The notes: generated from the letters alone by a model not told the origin. Counted from the stretch's first letter, positions 13,845 to 25,365 are shown. The stretch is DNA of 64,000 bases from Impatiens glandulifera (GCF_907164915.1 NC_061862.1:119253877-119317876), one strand, 5' to 3'. Numbers and translations are program-made.

Positions 13845-14440
13845 TTAGGGTGTTCAATATTTGGTCTAAACCGAATATCCGACCGAATTCAAATTCACCG
13901 AATTTGAATAAACCGAATTCGAATTTCATTTTCGGTTTTCGAATCGAATTTCAAACCAATTCGAATTCAAATACGGTTTTCGAATTAGTTTTCGAGTTTG
14001 GGTTTCAACTGAAAATCAAACCGAAAACCGAATTCATTTTTTATTATTTATTCTTCCAAACTTAATTTAAGAAAAAGTTCAAAATAATCATATTAAAATA
14101 TTTTGAATTCAAGATTTAATAATAAAAGAAAAATCAAACAAAAACACTAGTGGTCTAGTGGTAGAATAGTAGCTGGCCACGATATATACCCGAGTTCAAT
14201 TCCCAGATTGTGTAATTTATTTTGAGTTATGCTAGTTCCAAAAAATAAAAAAAAAAACAAATTCGGTTTGAATTCGAATTATTCGAAATTCGAACCGAAT
14301 ATCAAATTCGAATTCAGTTCGGTTTAATTAAAATTTATTCAAATTCGGTTCGGTTTTCGAATTGACTAAAAAATAAAAATTCGAATAAACCGAACCGAGG
14401 AACTCGAATAACCCGAAAACTGAACCGATGAACACCCTTA
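13845..14440. mobile_element. hAT-type MITE inserted in the copia RT
   Basis: 596 bp flanked by a perfect 8-bp duplication GTCATGTA (13837-13844 and 14441-14448), diagnostic of hAT insertions. Terminal inverted repeats are TTAGGGTGTTCA (left) and, reverse-complemented from the right, TAAGGGTGTTCA: one mismatch in 12. The interior is rich in self-complementary GAATTCGAA and CGGTTTTCG blocks and has no transposase. Reading across the duplication restores the copia RT frame, which confirms the boundaries. It carries the tRNA-Gly-like segment. Confidence 0.9.
14144..14214 (+). other. tRNA-Gly(GCC)-like sequence captured in the MITE (not a functional tRNA)
   Basis: 71 nt that align end to end with plant tRNA-Gly(GCC) as I know it. 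They include the A-box region GTGGTCTAGTGGTAGAATAG, the GCC anticodon in CTGGCCACG, and a B-box region GAGTTCAATTCCCAG. Differences in the acceptor arm and T arm (for example the terminal CACTAGTGG / TTGTGTA pair) weaken the stems, so it is probably a pseudo-tRNA or a small tRNA-derived retroelement carried by the MITE. Confidence 0.75.
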
Positions 14441-15669
14441 GTCATGTACACATCCTCGATCAAGTTTCTATTAAGAAACACTGTTTTTACATCCATTTTC
14501 CAAATCTCATAATCAATGTATGAATCAATGGTAATAAGAATTCTGATTAATTTAAGCATCGGCACTTGTGAAAAGGTCTTATCATAGTCCACACCATGAA
14601 TCTGTCCAAAACTTTTTACTAATAATCGTGCTTTATAAGTGTACATGTTGCGTCATGTCAATTTTCTTCTTGTAAACTCATTTGCATCCAATGGTTTTTA
14701 ATCCTTCAGATGCATCAATTAAGGACCATACTTGAATTTCATACATGGACTACATCTCAAACTTCATAGCGTCAAGCCATTTTTCAGAGTCCAAACTTGT
14801 CATAGCCTCATCAATAAGAATGACATCATCAACACTAGTTACAAGAAATCCATATTTCTTAGGCTCATGACGTATCTTGCTAGACTTCTGAAGTTCATGT
14901 GTCACTAGTATAGTTTCGACAATTACTTGTGAGATTGATCGAGGCTCATCAGCCTCTTTACTTGGTTTAATGTCTAATTGTAGCTTCAAATTTATTTGAG
15001 GTAAACTTTACTCCCACTAGTGTTCTTGGAAAGAAACTCTCTTTCCAAGAAGGTTCCATTTAGAGCCACAAACACTATTAAGATCAATGTTGACAATAGA
15101 GACGGGGTCTAAATATTGTGAATAGCTTATGACTTCGATTCGATTTTAACTCTGTTAGAAGTAAAAATATGTTTCTATTCTTCACAAATCTTTGCAAACT
15201 CTTGAACAAGTTCAAGTGCGGAACAACTTGCTGGATTTGAAACGTCAGACAAGGGAATGTAATGGACGGAAAGTAAAGAACATAGAGAGTTTTATGGATG
15301 TCCGGAGATAAAACTCATACGTCACCCCTTCTTCCTTAACATGAAGGATATTCACTAGAAGACTTTGATTTGTATAACTCCTACACAAAGCTAGTCAGAA
15401 ACCTAGGAGTTAACAACCGCCTGATTCTGAACTTCTAACTAACTCTCTGTTAAATAGAACAACCTCTCTTCAACTTACAACACTAAAGTTTCACATAGAA
15501 ATAATAGTGAATGAATTACAAAATACTCTATTGAAAATATAAACACAACGCTTTAAATAGAGAATATAGCTTGATAGTAGTAAGTTAGCGAGTTTAGTAA
15601 GCCAATAACTCAGCAAAAGCATGTGATTTGGTTGATCGATCAAGTTGTTCGCCCGTTGTCCTTGAGTAG

Positions 15670-15678
15670 CTATTTATA
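15670..15678 (-). promoter_or_regulatory. TATA-like box of element A LTR
   Basis: TATAAATAG on the minus strand, about 300 bp downstream (in element orientation) of the palindrome array. It fits a U3 promoter with the array in the enhancer position. Confidence 0.5.
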
Positions 15679-15984
15679 CAAGAAGAGCATCAACGATCAA
15701 ATCTTCTACTTGGACACATGTCTTCATTTTGTTGGACGATCGCCAATAGTACAAACGTACAACAGAGCATGAGCATTGGGATCGTGGTCGAACAAGACTG
15801 CTAGTGCGCCGAATATTCTCTAATATAATGTTTTACTAGAACGTACAACACATTGTGGGCAATTTGAATATTGGCGTACGTGGCAGTCGTTCATTTATTA
15901 AGGTCAGCTTGCTTGACAGACTGTTGATAACGAACACTATAGATGAACTTGATGAGTAGAAGGATGCTTCTTTCAGACGGCTGC

Positions 15985-16575
15985 TGAAGCAAGGCTTCAG
16001 ACGATCTTCTTTAGACCACCTCTGATGAAGATAGACGACGTCTGCTCGCGCTCTTCTTTAGACCACTTCTGATGAAGATAAACGACGTCTGCTCGCGCAC
16101 TCCTTAGACCATGTCTAAGGGAGTTATATGACGTCTACTCGCACACTCCTTAGACCATGACTAAAGGAGTTAGACGATGTCTAATCAGGCATTACTCATA
16201 TCACGTCTGAAGTAATTAGACGACGTCTACACGCACATTCCTTAGACCACGTCTAAAGGAGTTAGACGATGCTTGCTCGTGCTCTTCTTCAGACCACGTT
16301 TGATCAAGATAGATGACGTCTTCTCGCACTCTTCTTTAGATCACGTTTGATGAAGATAGACGACCTCTAATCACGCACTCTTTAGACCATGTCTAAAGGA
16401 GTTAGACGACGTCTAATCGCGTATTACTTAGACCATGTCTGAAGTAATTAGACGACGTCTACTCTCCCACTCCTTAGACCACGTCTAAAAGCGTTATACG
16501 ACATCTAACTATGTCTCACGACTTGAGACGTCTATTTCACAAGATGTCTACTTGCTCTTGCTTCAGACCACATCT
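15985..16575 (-). repeat. Palindromic tandem array in element A LTR
   Basis: Units of about 55-60 bp alternate two self-complementary parts. One is CTCCTTAGAC-CAC-GTCTAAAGGAG-like, which forms a stem of about 10 bp. The other is a GACGTC-centred block (TTAGACGACGTCTA). Variants replace the first stem with TCTTC...GAAGA or ATTACTT...AAGTAAT but stay complementary within the unit, so arms appear to change together. A shorter copy of the array is in the right LTR (20775-21265). Confidence 0.85.
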
Positions 16576-16762
16576 GAAGTAATATAATTCTTTAGATCTG
16601 TACCTACACAAAAGTAAATTACCCAACTTAGTTTTGTTCAAGTCTCAACTTAACTTTACTTAATCACGTCATTAAAATTATGTTGTTCTTATTCTCTTAA
16701 GTTAATTAATTATTTCTTTCTTAATTAATTTACTATTTTTCCTTATTTAACTTAACCCAACA

Positions 16763-16782
16763 ATTTCCCCTTTTTGATGATG
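16763..16782 (-). promoter_or_regulatory. Element A polypurine tract
   Basis: Minus strand ATCAAAAAGGGGAAAT directly before the 3' LTR start TGTTGGG. This would be the plus-strand DNA primer. The same ATCAAAAA...GGAAAT layout is found in elements B and C. Confidence 0.75.
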
Positions 16783-16912
16783 TTAAAACTAAGTTAAAAA
16801 AATCGAGTTAAGGGCACAATCTCAAAAACCAACTAATCTTTTTATAATCATACACAAAGTATATAAGATATAAAAAGAAAAGTTCAAGATTCTTCCCTTT
16901 TCATTCATGGAA

Positions 16913-19900
16913 TTACGTCTTGAAGACCCGTTTCCCCGAACACAAGTTTTTGCATCTGACCACCTCCTTGACCATCACTACCACCACCTGAATCGCCTCC
17001 ATGACCATTTCCATGACCTCCTCGTTCTGATTGGCATCTACCTCGGCCGCCTTGAGTAGGCTTTCTTTTGGAACAAGTGCCACGAGTACTTGTTCCCCTC
17101 GATTGCTATCTTCCCCCTTTTTAACATTATTAGGGTTGACATCAACAAGGGCTCTAGCTTTTTCAAAAGCAGCTTCAACATCTTCTTCGGCCTGGAAACG
17201 CCGAGCAACAGTCTCTACTTCTTTTAGGCGTTTTTCTTCTACAATCCTCAACGATTTGGCAACCTCTAGAACTTGAAGATTTACAAATTCAATCAAAGAC
17301 CTTGTCTCATTGTGAAGCTCAAGACTGATGGACTTGGTCTGATCATGAATCTCAATATTTTGTTTGTGCATATTCTCCTTCATTCTCTTGTACTGAGTGT
17401 GAAGTAGCTTTACTTCATAGATGTTCTATAACATATTTTTATCGGTGCTCTTCTGAGCAGCAGATAAGGTAGTAACAACTTCAGTTGTTGCTGCAGATCC
17501 TCTTCTAAGATTTTGCAGCCTGTAAGACATATCTTGTAAATTCTGTTGCATCGTTCCCAGCTCTTCCATAAGGAACTTGCGGAAGTTCGTAGCTCCAGGA
17601 GAAATTTCGCTAGAAGAGGAGGGGGCAGAGGAGACTATGTGCGAACGAGCTGGAACAGAGCGAAGAAGATTGGCGTGAAAGCTTACCTGTATCCACTGCT
17701 CTAGTTCTCTATCCTGGGCGGGTTCTAGGGGAGCATTAATCATAGTCCTGGAGTCATCTCTAGCTCCTTAGATCTCAACACATAAATCCGTAACATAAAC
17801 TGATATATCTTCATATCGAAGAATATGATCATGGAAGTAATTGGATTTGGATAGTATGGGAGAAGGACGTTTGGATTGTTGAGTAAAGGGAAACCTTTCT
17901 TCAGATGCCTTCTCTTTAGACTAAGAGGAAGACTCAGCAACATCGGCTTCAGACACCCTTTGGGAACATATACGTTCCCCCTCAACAGACGACTTCTGCT
18001 CTTGTTCGGACGTCTTTGAGAATTCCCCCTCAACATATGGCGTCTGTACTAGTTCGGACGAGGGAGGAACTTCAAATGTCCCCTTCTGAATAGGCATAGT
18101 TGTCTGCTCAGACACATGAGCAAAAGCATCTTCCTCCTCAGCAATATGAGTTTCTTATTGATCTTCAGACGGAAGGAGCGTTGACTCCACATAATGACAG
18201 ACAATAAATTGCCTTTCCTCAAAGGACAATTTATCCTGCTCGATGAGATGAAGAGCCACATGCTCCTCATCTCCAGATAGCATCTACTCAACTTTGAAGA
18301 TTTGACGAGGCTCGCCTTGAGGAGACGGTATGTCATCAATGCTAATCACTAGCTCATCATCTTTTGGGCAATTGAGCTCTACACGCGATGGCTTGTTCCG
18401 AAGACCATTTAATTGAGAAGACTCAGTGTCATGAACAAATCGGTTGGAAATGGAGAAATAAGACTCCATAAGCAAATTGAGGTGGTTAAGGATCTTCGCC
18501 TCCGTTTGAGCCATCTTGTCAAAGGATTTGAAATTTGATTTCCTTTGATAGAAAAGAGGATAAAATGCATACCCTTTCGCATCTGCTACGATGAGCTCTC
18601 TTTGTATAAGAGCCTCGTGGCCATTTTTCATTTTTGTCCATGAGAAGATTTTCTTCTCTTTTTTCATCAGCTCATTCCATTTATTGTTATGTTTTTGCTG
18701 GAGATAATTTCGACGTATGGAGAGTGGAGCCTGTGACTCATCCATGTATCAAACGCTTCAATCATCTCAACAACTTTCACCTCGACATCCTCCATGATGA
18801 GGTCTAGCGTCTGATTTGTTTCGGATAAGTGTTTGGGAATATATTCGGCCACTTCTTTTCCTTTTCCTACAACTTCGGAAGGTTTAGGAACATGAGATGG
18901 TTCTTTGAAGAGAATGTCTGAAGCTCCTCGGAGTGCCCTTAGTAGAGAAAAAAGAAACATGTTTTTAGAAGGAACATTCTCTAGAAGAACTATAGTAGAA
19001 AAAGTAATCGGGACCAAAGTAGGGACAACATCCGTCTGAATGGGTGCTTCCTCAATAATTGCAGTAAAAAAAGAGGGCACAACATCCTACTATGTTTCAG
19101 GTAAAACAACATCAACATTATCAGCAGCATCAACCGCCACTAGTTCAGCGAGGAAGACATGCATGTCTTCCCCTAAATATTTTCAACACTTACAGCAACT
19201 GTCTCAACAGTTGGTCAACAGCCTATTCCACTTCAGGAACCTCAATTGTGGGCACTTCGGTCACAAAGATGGGTGGAGTTACCTTGGACGAAGTCTGAGC
19301 AACAGTAGACGCCTCCAATAGTTTTTTTGTGCTAACTAGCTAGGACGCTGGCCATGGTCATAGGAGTGGTAACCTTTGAGGTTGTCTTATTGGCTGTAGA
19401 CGTCTCCGACTTATAAGTCGTGCTGGTTTCTGTCTTATTAGCACTAGGAACAGACGTCACAGTCGACTTCTTCTTTGGACTGGCCACGACGTTGGCTGAT
19501 TGCGACGACGAGAGCGAGGATAGAGGAATAGCAGTGATAGGGGTTTCCTCTAGTCTCGCACTCTTAGGAATGGAGTCAACTTCTCCAAATTCCATAACGG
19601 AATCCATGATGGAAGGTCTGGCCCTTTTAGAAGGAGTCTTACGACTAGAAATCGCATGACGTTTGGACCGAGTGATCGACTGACCACTTGTCTGTTGAGT
19701 AGAGGAGTCAGACTTCGATTCTTTGACGATCTTCATACGCGCAAAGAAATTCTTCACGGTGTCGTCTTTCAATATTCTACAAGGGTTAACAGCCGCACCC
19801 TCGCCAACAGGAACTTGTAGATGCTCCAAGAGCCAATTGAGATGGACTGAGAAGCCCACACTCTATTTGATTTGTAGAGATACAATCTGGCATAGAGTCA

Positions 19901-20441
19901 AAAATAAAGGCGGACGCCCAGTGTACTGACATCCCTTTGTTTATGGACACCATATACTCAAAACGGTCTTGAGTATAGGTGTCAAAGGACCTTTCTCTTC
20001 CTTGTGGCGATTTCTCTATAATGTCGTTTAATAGACAGAAAGGGTATTTGAGAAGTTTTTCTTCCCGTTGATGTTTACTGGACTGCTGATGTTCGAGAAT
20101 AGGATATGCATCTCAGAGAGGATCTCGACTGTAATCACCTTGTAAAACGAATGACCCTCTGATGGAAGTTCAAAGAACTCGACGAATAAAGCTTCTGAAA
20201 CAGAGATATGGATGCCCTTCACTGTCCCTTCAATGGAGTCTCTAAAGATCTTACTGGAACCAAAAAACTCTTGGACTTCCTTTTCATGAAGATTGAAAGG
20301 ATCACCGAGGAACTTTCTCAAACCGGACGCCTTTAGAGTTTTGAGCATATAAACGATCTCCGGCTGTTCATAGTTGTAGGCTGATTTCAAATCTACCTGC
20401 AATGTGTTGTGAGAGAACGAAATAGTTTTCTTAATAGACAT
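16913..20441 (-). pseudogene. Element A accessory ORF, broken by stops and frameshifts
   Basis: About 3.5 kb of one original reading frame now in pieces: 20441-20028, 19859-19332, 19080-18667, 18745-18284, 18115-17426 (several frames) and 17383-16913. The N-terminal piece has a domain also seen in C and B: a LKASGLRKFLG block, a VQEFF block, then EALFVEFFELPSEG and a SEMHILFS block. The middle is Ser/Thr/Lys-rich with basic patches (KRHAISSRKTPSKRARP). The last piece is a probable coiled coil (EVETVARRFQAEEDVEAAFE) ending in KRVFKT. It is not gag or pol: no zinc knuckle, protease or RT motif is seen. Function unknown. Confidence 0.75.
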
Positions 20442-20769
20442 CTTAGGATTTGAAGAATAGGCAACGAAGAAATCAGGTTTTCTTTATAGAGAAGGTAGAG
20501 AAAATCGAGGGTTTTTTAGAAAAATCTTAAAGATGGCGTGAAAGTCTTTTTGGCATGCAAGGCATCCTTAAATATAATTTGAAAGGTCATGTGTCTAGAA
20601 GACACTATTTAAAAAAAAAACCGTCATTTAATTAAAAACGTTTACCCAAGAAACTCATAATTAAAAGACGTCATTTTAAATGATATCATAAAAGTCATCA
20701 TTAATTGAGAGGCGTGAAGTAATTAACCATCAGATATATTAGTCATATTTTTAACATTGAGAGACACAT

Positions 20770-21455
20770 GTCTGATAAAGATTGACGACGTTTGCTCACG
20801 CACTCCTTAAACCACGTCTAAAGGTGTTAGACGATGTCTACTCGCGCACTCCTTAGACCACGTCTAAAGGAGTTAGACGACGTCTGATCGCGCATTACTA
20901 AGACTACGTCTGAAGAAATTAGACGACGTCTACTCGCGCATTCCTTAGACCACGTCCAAAGGAGTTAGACGACGTTTGCTCACGCTCTTCTTCAGACCAC
21001 ATCTAATGAAGATAGACGACGTCTGCTCGCGCTTTTCTTCAGACCACGTCTGATGAAGATAGACGACGTCTACTCGCGCACTCCTTAGACCACGTTTAAA
21101 GGAGTTAGACGACATCTAATCGCGCATTACTCAAACCACGTTTAAAGTAATATCTACTCGCGCACTCCTTAGACCACATCTAAAAGAGTTAGATGATGTG
21201 TAACTACGTCTCACGACTTGAGACATCTATTTTCTAAGACGTCTACTTGTGCTTGCTTCAGACCACGTCTGAAGTAACATAATTCTTTATATCTATACCT
21301 GCACAAAAGTAAATTACCCAACTTAATTTTGTTCAAGTCACAATTTAGTTTATTTAATCATATCATTAAAATTATGTCATTCTTATTCTCTTAAGATAAT
21401 TAATTAATTCTTTCTTAATTAATTTACTATTTTACTTATTTCACTTAACCCAACA
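20770..21455 (-). repeat. Element A right LTR, 5'-truncated copy
   Basis: Matches the outer part of the left LTR, from within the palindrome array to the terminal TAACCCAACA. The inner end of the LTR (U5 side) and the primer site are missing. The junction at about 20770 joins array sequence to the spacer upstream of the accessory ORF. Confidence 0.8.
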
Positions 21456-21460
21456 AACAC

Positions 21461-22396
21461 TTTGTTCTCGAAAGGAAGATAAAAGTAATATCCTCTACTG
21501 TCTTTAGGATACCCCACAACTTTTTAGATATGTTTTCTAGTTTTTCTGAAATATGATATTTCACAAAAACTTCGCAATCCCAAATCTTCATGAAAGACAA
21601 AATCGGACACCTCTCAATCCATATCTCATAAGGTGTCTTTTAAACCGCTTTCGTTGGAGTTCTATTCAATATGAACATTATAGTTTCTAAAGCAAAACCC
21701 CTGAAAGATATTGGAAGATCTACCCCCATTAATCATAGATCAAATCATATCTAATAAAGTTCGATTTCTCCTTTAAGATACCCCATTCCATTTTGTTGTA
21801 CCTGGTGGAGTTAATTGATAAATAATTTCGCAATCTCTAAGATAGTCAATAAATTATTGACTTAAATATTCTCCACATCGATCTGATCGAAGTTTCTTTA
21901 TATTCTTGCCAAGTTGATTTCTTACTTCGTTTTTGAAGGATTTGAACATTTCAAAAGTTTCAGATTTATACCCCATCAAATAAATATAACCATATCTACT
22001 GAAATTGTCAGTAAATGTAACGAAATACCGATAATTTTCTCTAGTATGTATTAGATTTAAAAAGTCGGTTGTCCTTTCACGTTTGTTAATTGATAAATAA
22101 TTTCGCAATCTCTAAGATAGTCAATAAATTATTGACTTAAATATTCTCCACATCGATCTGATCGATGTTTCTTTATATTCTTGCCAAGTTGATTTCTTAC
22201 TTCGTTTTTGAAGGATTTGAACATTTCAAAAGTTTCAGATTTATACTCCATCAAATAAATATAACCATATCTACTGAAATTGTTAGTAAATGTAACGAAA
22301 TACCGATAATTTCCTTTAGTGGGTGAGCTCATTGGTACGCATATATCAGTATGTATTAGATTTAAAAAGTCGGTTGTCCTTTCACGTTTTCCCATC
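21461..22396 (-). pseudogene. Element D integrase remnant with internal duplication
   Basis: Copia integrase core in minus frames: ERTTDFLNLIHTDICVPM (about 22385-22320), NYRYFVTFTNNFSRYGYIYL with the first catalytic Asp context, and IKKHRSDRCGEYLSQ with the second Asp. The block is present twice in tandem (about 21811-22086 and 22087-22396). The left copy lacks about 40 bp covering DICVPM. Downstream (about 21790-21500) are decayed remains of the integrase C-terminal part. Element C interrupts it at 22396. Confidence 0.8.
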
Positions 22397-22401
22397 AAAG
22401 G

Positions 22402-24257
22402 TGATATGAACGGTGTAATCAATAGAGACGAGGGTCTAACTATTGATGACAAATTCTAGAAAACGATTATATAGAAATTATGTTAGGGATTAATATCACT
22501 TTCTATTCTTCACAAACCCTTGCAAACTTTTGAAGAGATTCAAGCGTGGAACTGTTTACTCAGGTTTGAAGCTTCGAACCAATGAGAAAAGGAAAGACAA
22601 AATATAAATGAAACAACAAGTTGTTTATGGATGTTCGGAGCAAATTCTCCTACGTCACTTCTTCTTCCAACAACCAGAAAGATTTCCCTATACTTCTTTG
22701 AATCAAATACAGTTTACTAGCTAGCTAACACTCTGTTGAACATAACACTCTCCATTCAACTTACAATATGATTAAGAATATTTCTCAGTTAGACAGATTT
22801 TGATTCTCTCTCTTGAACTTGAAGATGATGTACAAATTAGTAAGTAAGTGAGCAAGCAACCAGCAATTCGTGAGACAATTCGTCCGTTGTCCTTTGGCAT
22901 CTATAAGTAGTAGAAGGACACCAACGGTCGAATCTTCTACATGGACACGTGGCAAGCGTCCATTAGAAAGCCTCCATAGTACAAGAGTACAACAGGCTTT
23001 ATGCATAGGGATCGTGGCCGTACCATACTGGTCGTGCACCAAATATTCTTCTGTAATTGTCCTGCATAGTACAAGTAGTGGGAAGAATGTTTACTCACGT
23101 GGCATTCATTCATTTGATAAAATAGTTGGCGTACTGGACTGCACAGATGAGTGGAGAAGAAGTAGCATACAACTAGTTGATCGTGGGTAGACGTATGCTA
23201 ACTTCAAACAACTGCTGAAGTGAGTCATTAGACGTGCTCCATTAGACTACCAAGTATAAGGGAGTTAAACGTCAACGTCTAATAGAGACATCCATTAGAT
23301 CATTAAGTCTATTAGAGTTAGACTACAACGTCTAACTACATTTCACTTCAGACTTGTCTAAAGGAGTTAAACGCTAACGTCTAACTTTGCATCCCATTAG
23401 ACTCATACATCTAATGGAGTTAGACTGCACGTCTAACTATATATCTGTTAAACTGCACGTCTACCTACATATCTGTTAGAATGCACGTCTACCTACGTAT
23501 CTATTAAACTACACATCTAACTACAACTGTTAGACTGCACGTCTAACTACATATCTGTTAGACTACATGTCTAAGTACGTTTGTTAGACTACACGTCTAA
23601 CTACGTATCTGTTATACTACACGTCTAACTATGTCTATTAGACTACACGTCTAACTATGTATCTATTAGACTACAAGTTTTACTATGTATCTGTTAGACT
23701 GCACGTCTAACTACGTCTCTATTAGACTACACGTCTAACTACGTAACTATTAGACTACTCATCTAACTATGTATCCGTTAGACTACACGTCTAACTACGT
23801 ATCTATTAGACTACACGTCTAACTACGTATCTATTAGACTACACGTCTAACTACATATCTGTTAGACTGCATGTCTAACTACGTATCTGCTAGACTACAC
23901 GTCTAACTACGTATCTGTTAGACTGCACATCTTACTATGTATCTGTTAGACTACACGTCTAACTACGTTTGTTAGACTACACGTCTAACTACGTATCTGT
24001 CAGACTACACGTCTAACTACATCTATTAGACTACACGTCTAACTACGTATCTGTCAGACTGCATGTCTAAATATGTCTGTTACACTGCATATCTAACTAC
24101 GTAATGCGTCTAATTAGCCTGCTCAGATCGCGTCTAAGTTAGCCAGATCTTGATGCTCCTGCATAAACACAATTTAGACGGCTTAACTTCATTATTATTT
24201 GAGTTTTATACATATTCATCATCAAAATATCGTTAGTCAAATTTATTTGACCCAACA
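22402..24257 (-). repeat. Element C 3' LTR
   Basis: 1856 bp, minus strand TGTTGGGTC...CATATCA. It contains an array of about 25 short hairpin units (23240-24105) and a weak TATA-like TTATAGATG near 22899-22909. It is followed in element orientation by the AAAGG duplication and element D integrase. Confidence 0.88.
23240..24105. repeat. Tandem hairpin array in element C 3' LTR
   Basis: About 25 head-to-tail units of roughly 23-28 bp. The consensus is GTTAGAC-N4/5-GTCTAAC followed by TACGTATCT. Each unit is a 7-bp perfect inverted repeat with a small loop (TGCAC or TACAC), and the linker carries a TACGTA palindrome. Mutated units often keep one arm. The left edge (23250-23450) is a looser, longer-period version of the same theme. 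The other LTR has a homologous array. Confidence 0.92.
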
Positions 24258-24276
24258 ATTTCCTCATTTTTGATGA
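24258..24276 (-). promoter_or_regulatory. Element C polypurine tract
   Basis: Minus strand ATCAAAAATGAGGAAAT directly before TGTTGGG of the 3' LTR. It is the same layout as in elements A and B with one pyrimidine interruption. Confidence 0.7.
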
Positions 24277-24559
24277 TGTTAAAACTCAAATAAAAAAATT
24301 AAAGATGTATAAGCACATTTGATAATCATCAACGCAAAAGATAACAAACGATTATATATTCATATTTTCAAAAGAGACATAACATGATCGATAATTGAAA
24401 GATTTTCAAAAACAGCAAAAGATTTTCTTCCCCCCTAAATCTAAGGCCAATCTTTTCCTTTTCCCCTCTTTTTAACATCATCATGAGAGATGGTTTCTAC
24501 TGATCATTTTTTTCCAGAAAGAGCTCCTGATTTATTTTCTTTTATTTGAGCCTCCTAGC

Positions 24560-25365
24560 TTAGACAATGTAGTCAAGAACCTTTCGATAGTTCAAGACCC
24601 TCGATGATTTGATGAGAATCCCAGGTCCCACGACACTAAAAATGATGGAAGGAAGAAACATGCTGAGAGGAGCAGCATATCTAGGGGATCTCTTTTCAAA
24701 CAACCCCACCATATTGCGGAAAATAACCCTCAACCAGTTGATTGTTGTCCCCTCGGTGATAGCAATCATCATCTCGAAGAACATCCTCGAGTAATGATTA
24801 AATCATCCCTTGGCCAGAAGGGATTGAGAAATGATGTCGTTGAGTAGGAGAACTCAAATTTCAGAGAGGACCACAGTCTAAAGTTATTGATAGGAACCAG
24901 AGTCCCATCAAGAAAGGTATCAGAGAAGACAAGCCCCATTTCAGACATCACTTCTTTTGAAGACGTTGGGAACTCGGATATCCCCTCGGTCGGAAGATTG
25001 AAGAATCGAGCGAAGGACACTTCAATAAAAGCAGCAATATCATCAAATATTTTGGCTGCGACGAGCACGCCGTCGTATAGCTCAACATATTTGAAAATTT
25101 CACGAACCTCAGGTTCATGAATGACAACGGGAGCCTTGAGGAATTTCTCAAGACCTGAAGCTTTGAACGAATCAAACATAGCCACCATAGTAGGAATTTC
25201 CATCATTGACACAGAGAAAAAATTGATTTGAAGGGTGGATGGCACAATGAAGCCCATTTTGAGGTGAAAATGCAGAGATTTCATGAAAATACTAAGAGAC
25301 ACACGAAGAACTCTTAGAGAGAGAATTTGCAGAAAGGAGATACACAATTCTTTGAGTATGACCAT
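24560..25365 (-). pseudogene. Element C accessory ORF (N-terminal domain only, frameshifted)
   Basis: Two overlapping minus frames (25365-24769 and 24784-24560) join into about 260 codons through one frameshift near 24780. Conserved blocks shared with A and B: MFDSFKASGLEKFL, EVREIFKYVEL, ARFFNLPTEG, EMGLVFSDT, then ITEGTTINWLRVIF and SPRYAAPLSMFL. The long linker and coiled coil seen in A and B are absent, because the frame stops at 24560, 0.3 kb before the LTR. It lies downstream of pol on the same strand. The true start is uncertain; an internal Met near 25280 is as likely as 25365. Confidence 0.75.

Larger units (their letters stand above)
12740..15070 (-). pseudogene. Element D reverse transcriptase and RNase H remnant
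   Basis: Decayed copia RT-RNase H. Visible blocks in minus-strand order: pre-RT KNTSGSK (about 15010) and DSEKWLDAMKFEM (about 14755); KARLLVK...GVDYDKTFSQV (14640-14570); MDVKTVFLN (about 14480); then, after the MITE, KVWKLQRSIYGLK (about 13790) and FYVDDILLIE (about 13640) with the catalytic YVDD; RNase H blocks YCDKNGSIAQAKEH (about 12950) and TDDNVAGPLIKPLS near 12810. Several in-frame stops and shifts make it non-functional. The hAT MITE at 13845-14440 splits the RT just after DVYMT. Confidence 0.85.
15076..16762 (-). repeat. Element A 3' LTR (complete)
   Basis: 1687 bp; minus strand starts TGTTGGGTTAAG and ends ...GATCTTAATA, where the terminal CA appears mutated. It contains a palindrome-rich tandem array (15985-16575) and a TATA-like box (15670-15678). 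The stretch around 15150-15240 (AACTCTGTTAGAAG, then TTCTTCACAAATCTTTGC) is shared in altered form with the LTRs of C and the solo LTR, so these belong to one family group. Confidence 0.85.
15076..21455 (-). mobile_element. Element A: Sirevirus-like LTR element with only an accessory ORF
   Basis: Flanked by AACAC (15071-15075 and 21456-21460); its removal restores the element D reading frame (...ENKVF / VALNG...). Complete 3' LTR at 15076-16762, polypurine tract next to it, a broken long ORF (16913-20441, minus) and a 5'-truncated right LTR (20770-21455). No gag, protease, integrase, RT or primer site is visible. A stretch at about 20740-20770 is shared with element C (about 31461-31495), where it lies between pol and the accessory ORF. 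This suggests that A is a C-like element that lost everything from inside its 5' LTR to the end of pol. Confidence 0.85.

Noticed and set aside
14144..14214. Functional tRNA-Gly gene
   Set aside because: Acceptor and T-arm mismatches and the location inside a MITE argue for a pseudo-tRNA; listed as tRNA-like only.
23240..24105. CRISPR-like array of regularly spaced repeats
   Set aside because: Units are contiguous palindromic minisatellite copies with no unique spacers, inside a plant LTR, with a second copy in the partner LTR.
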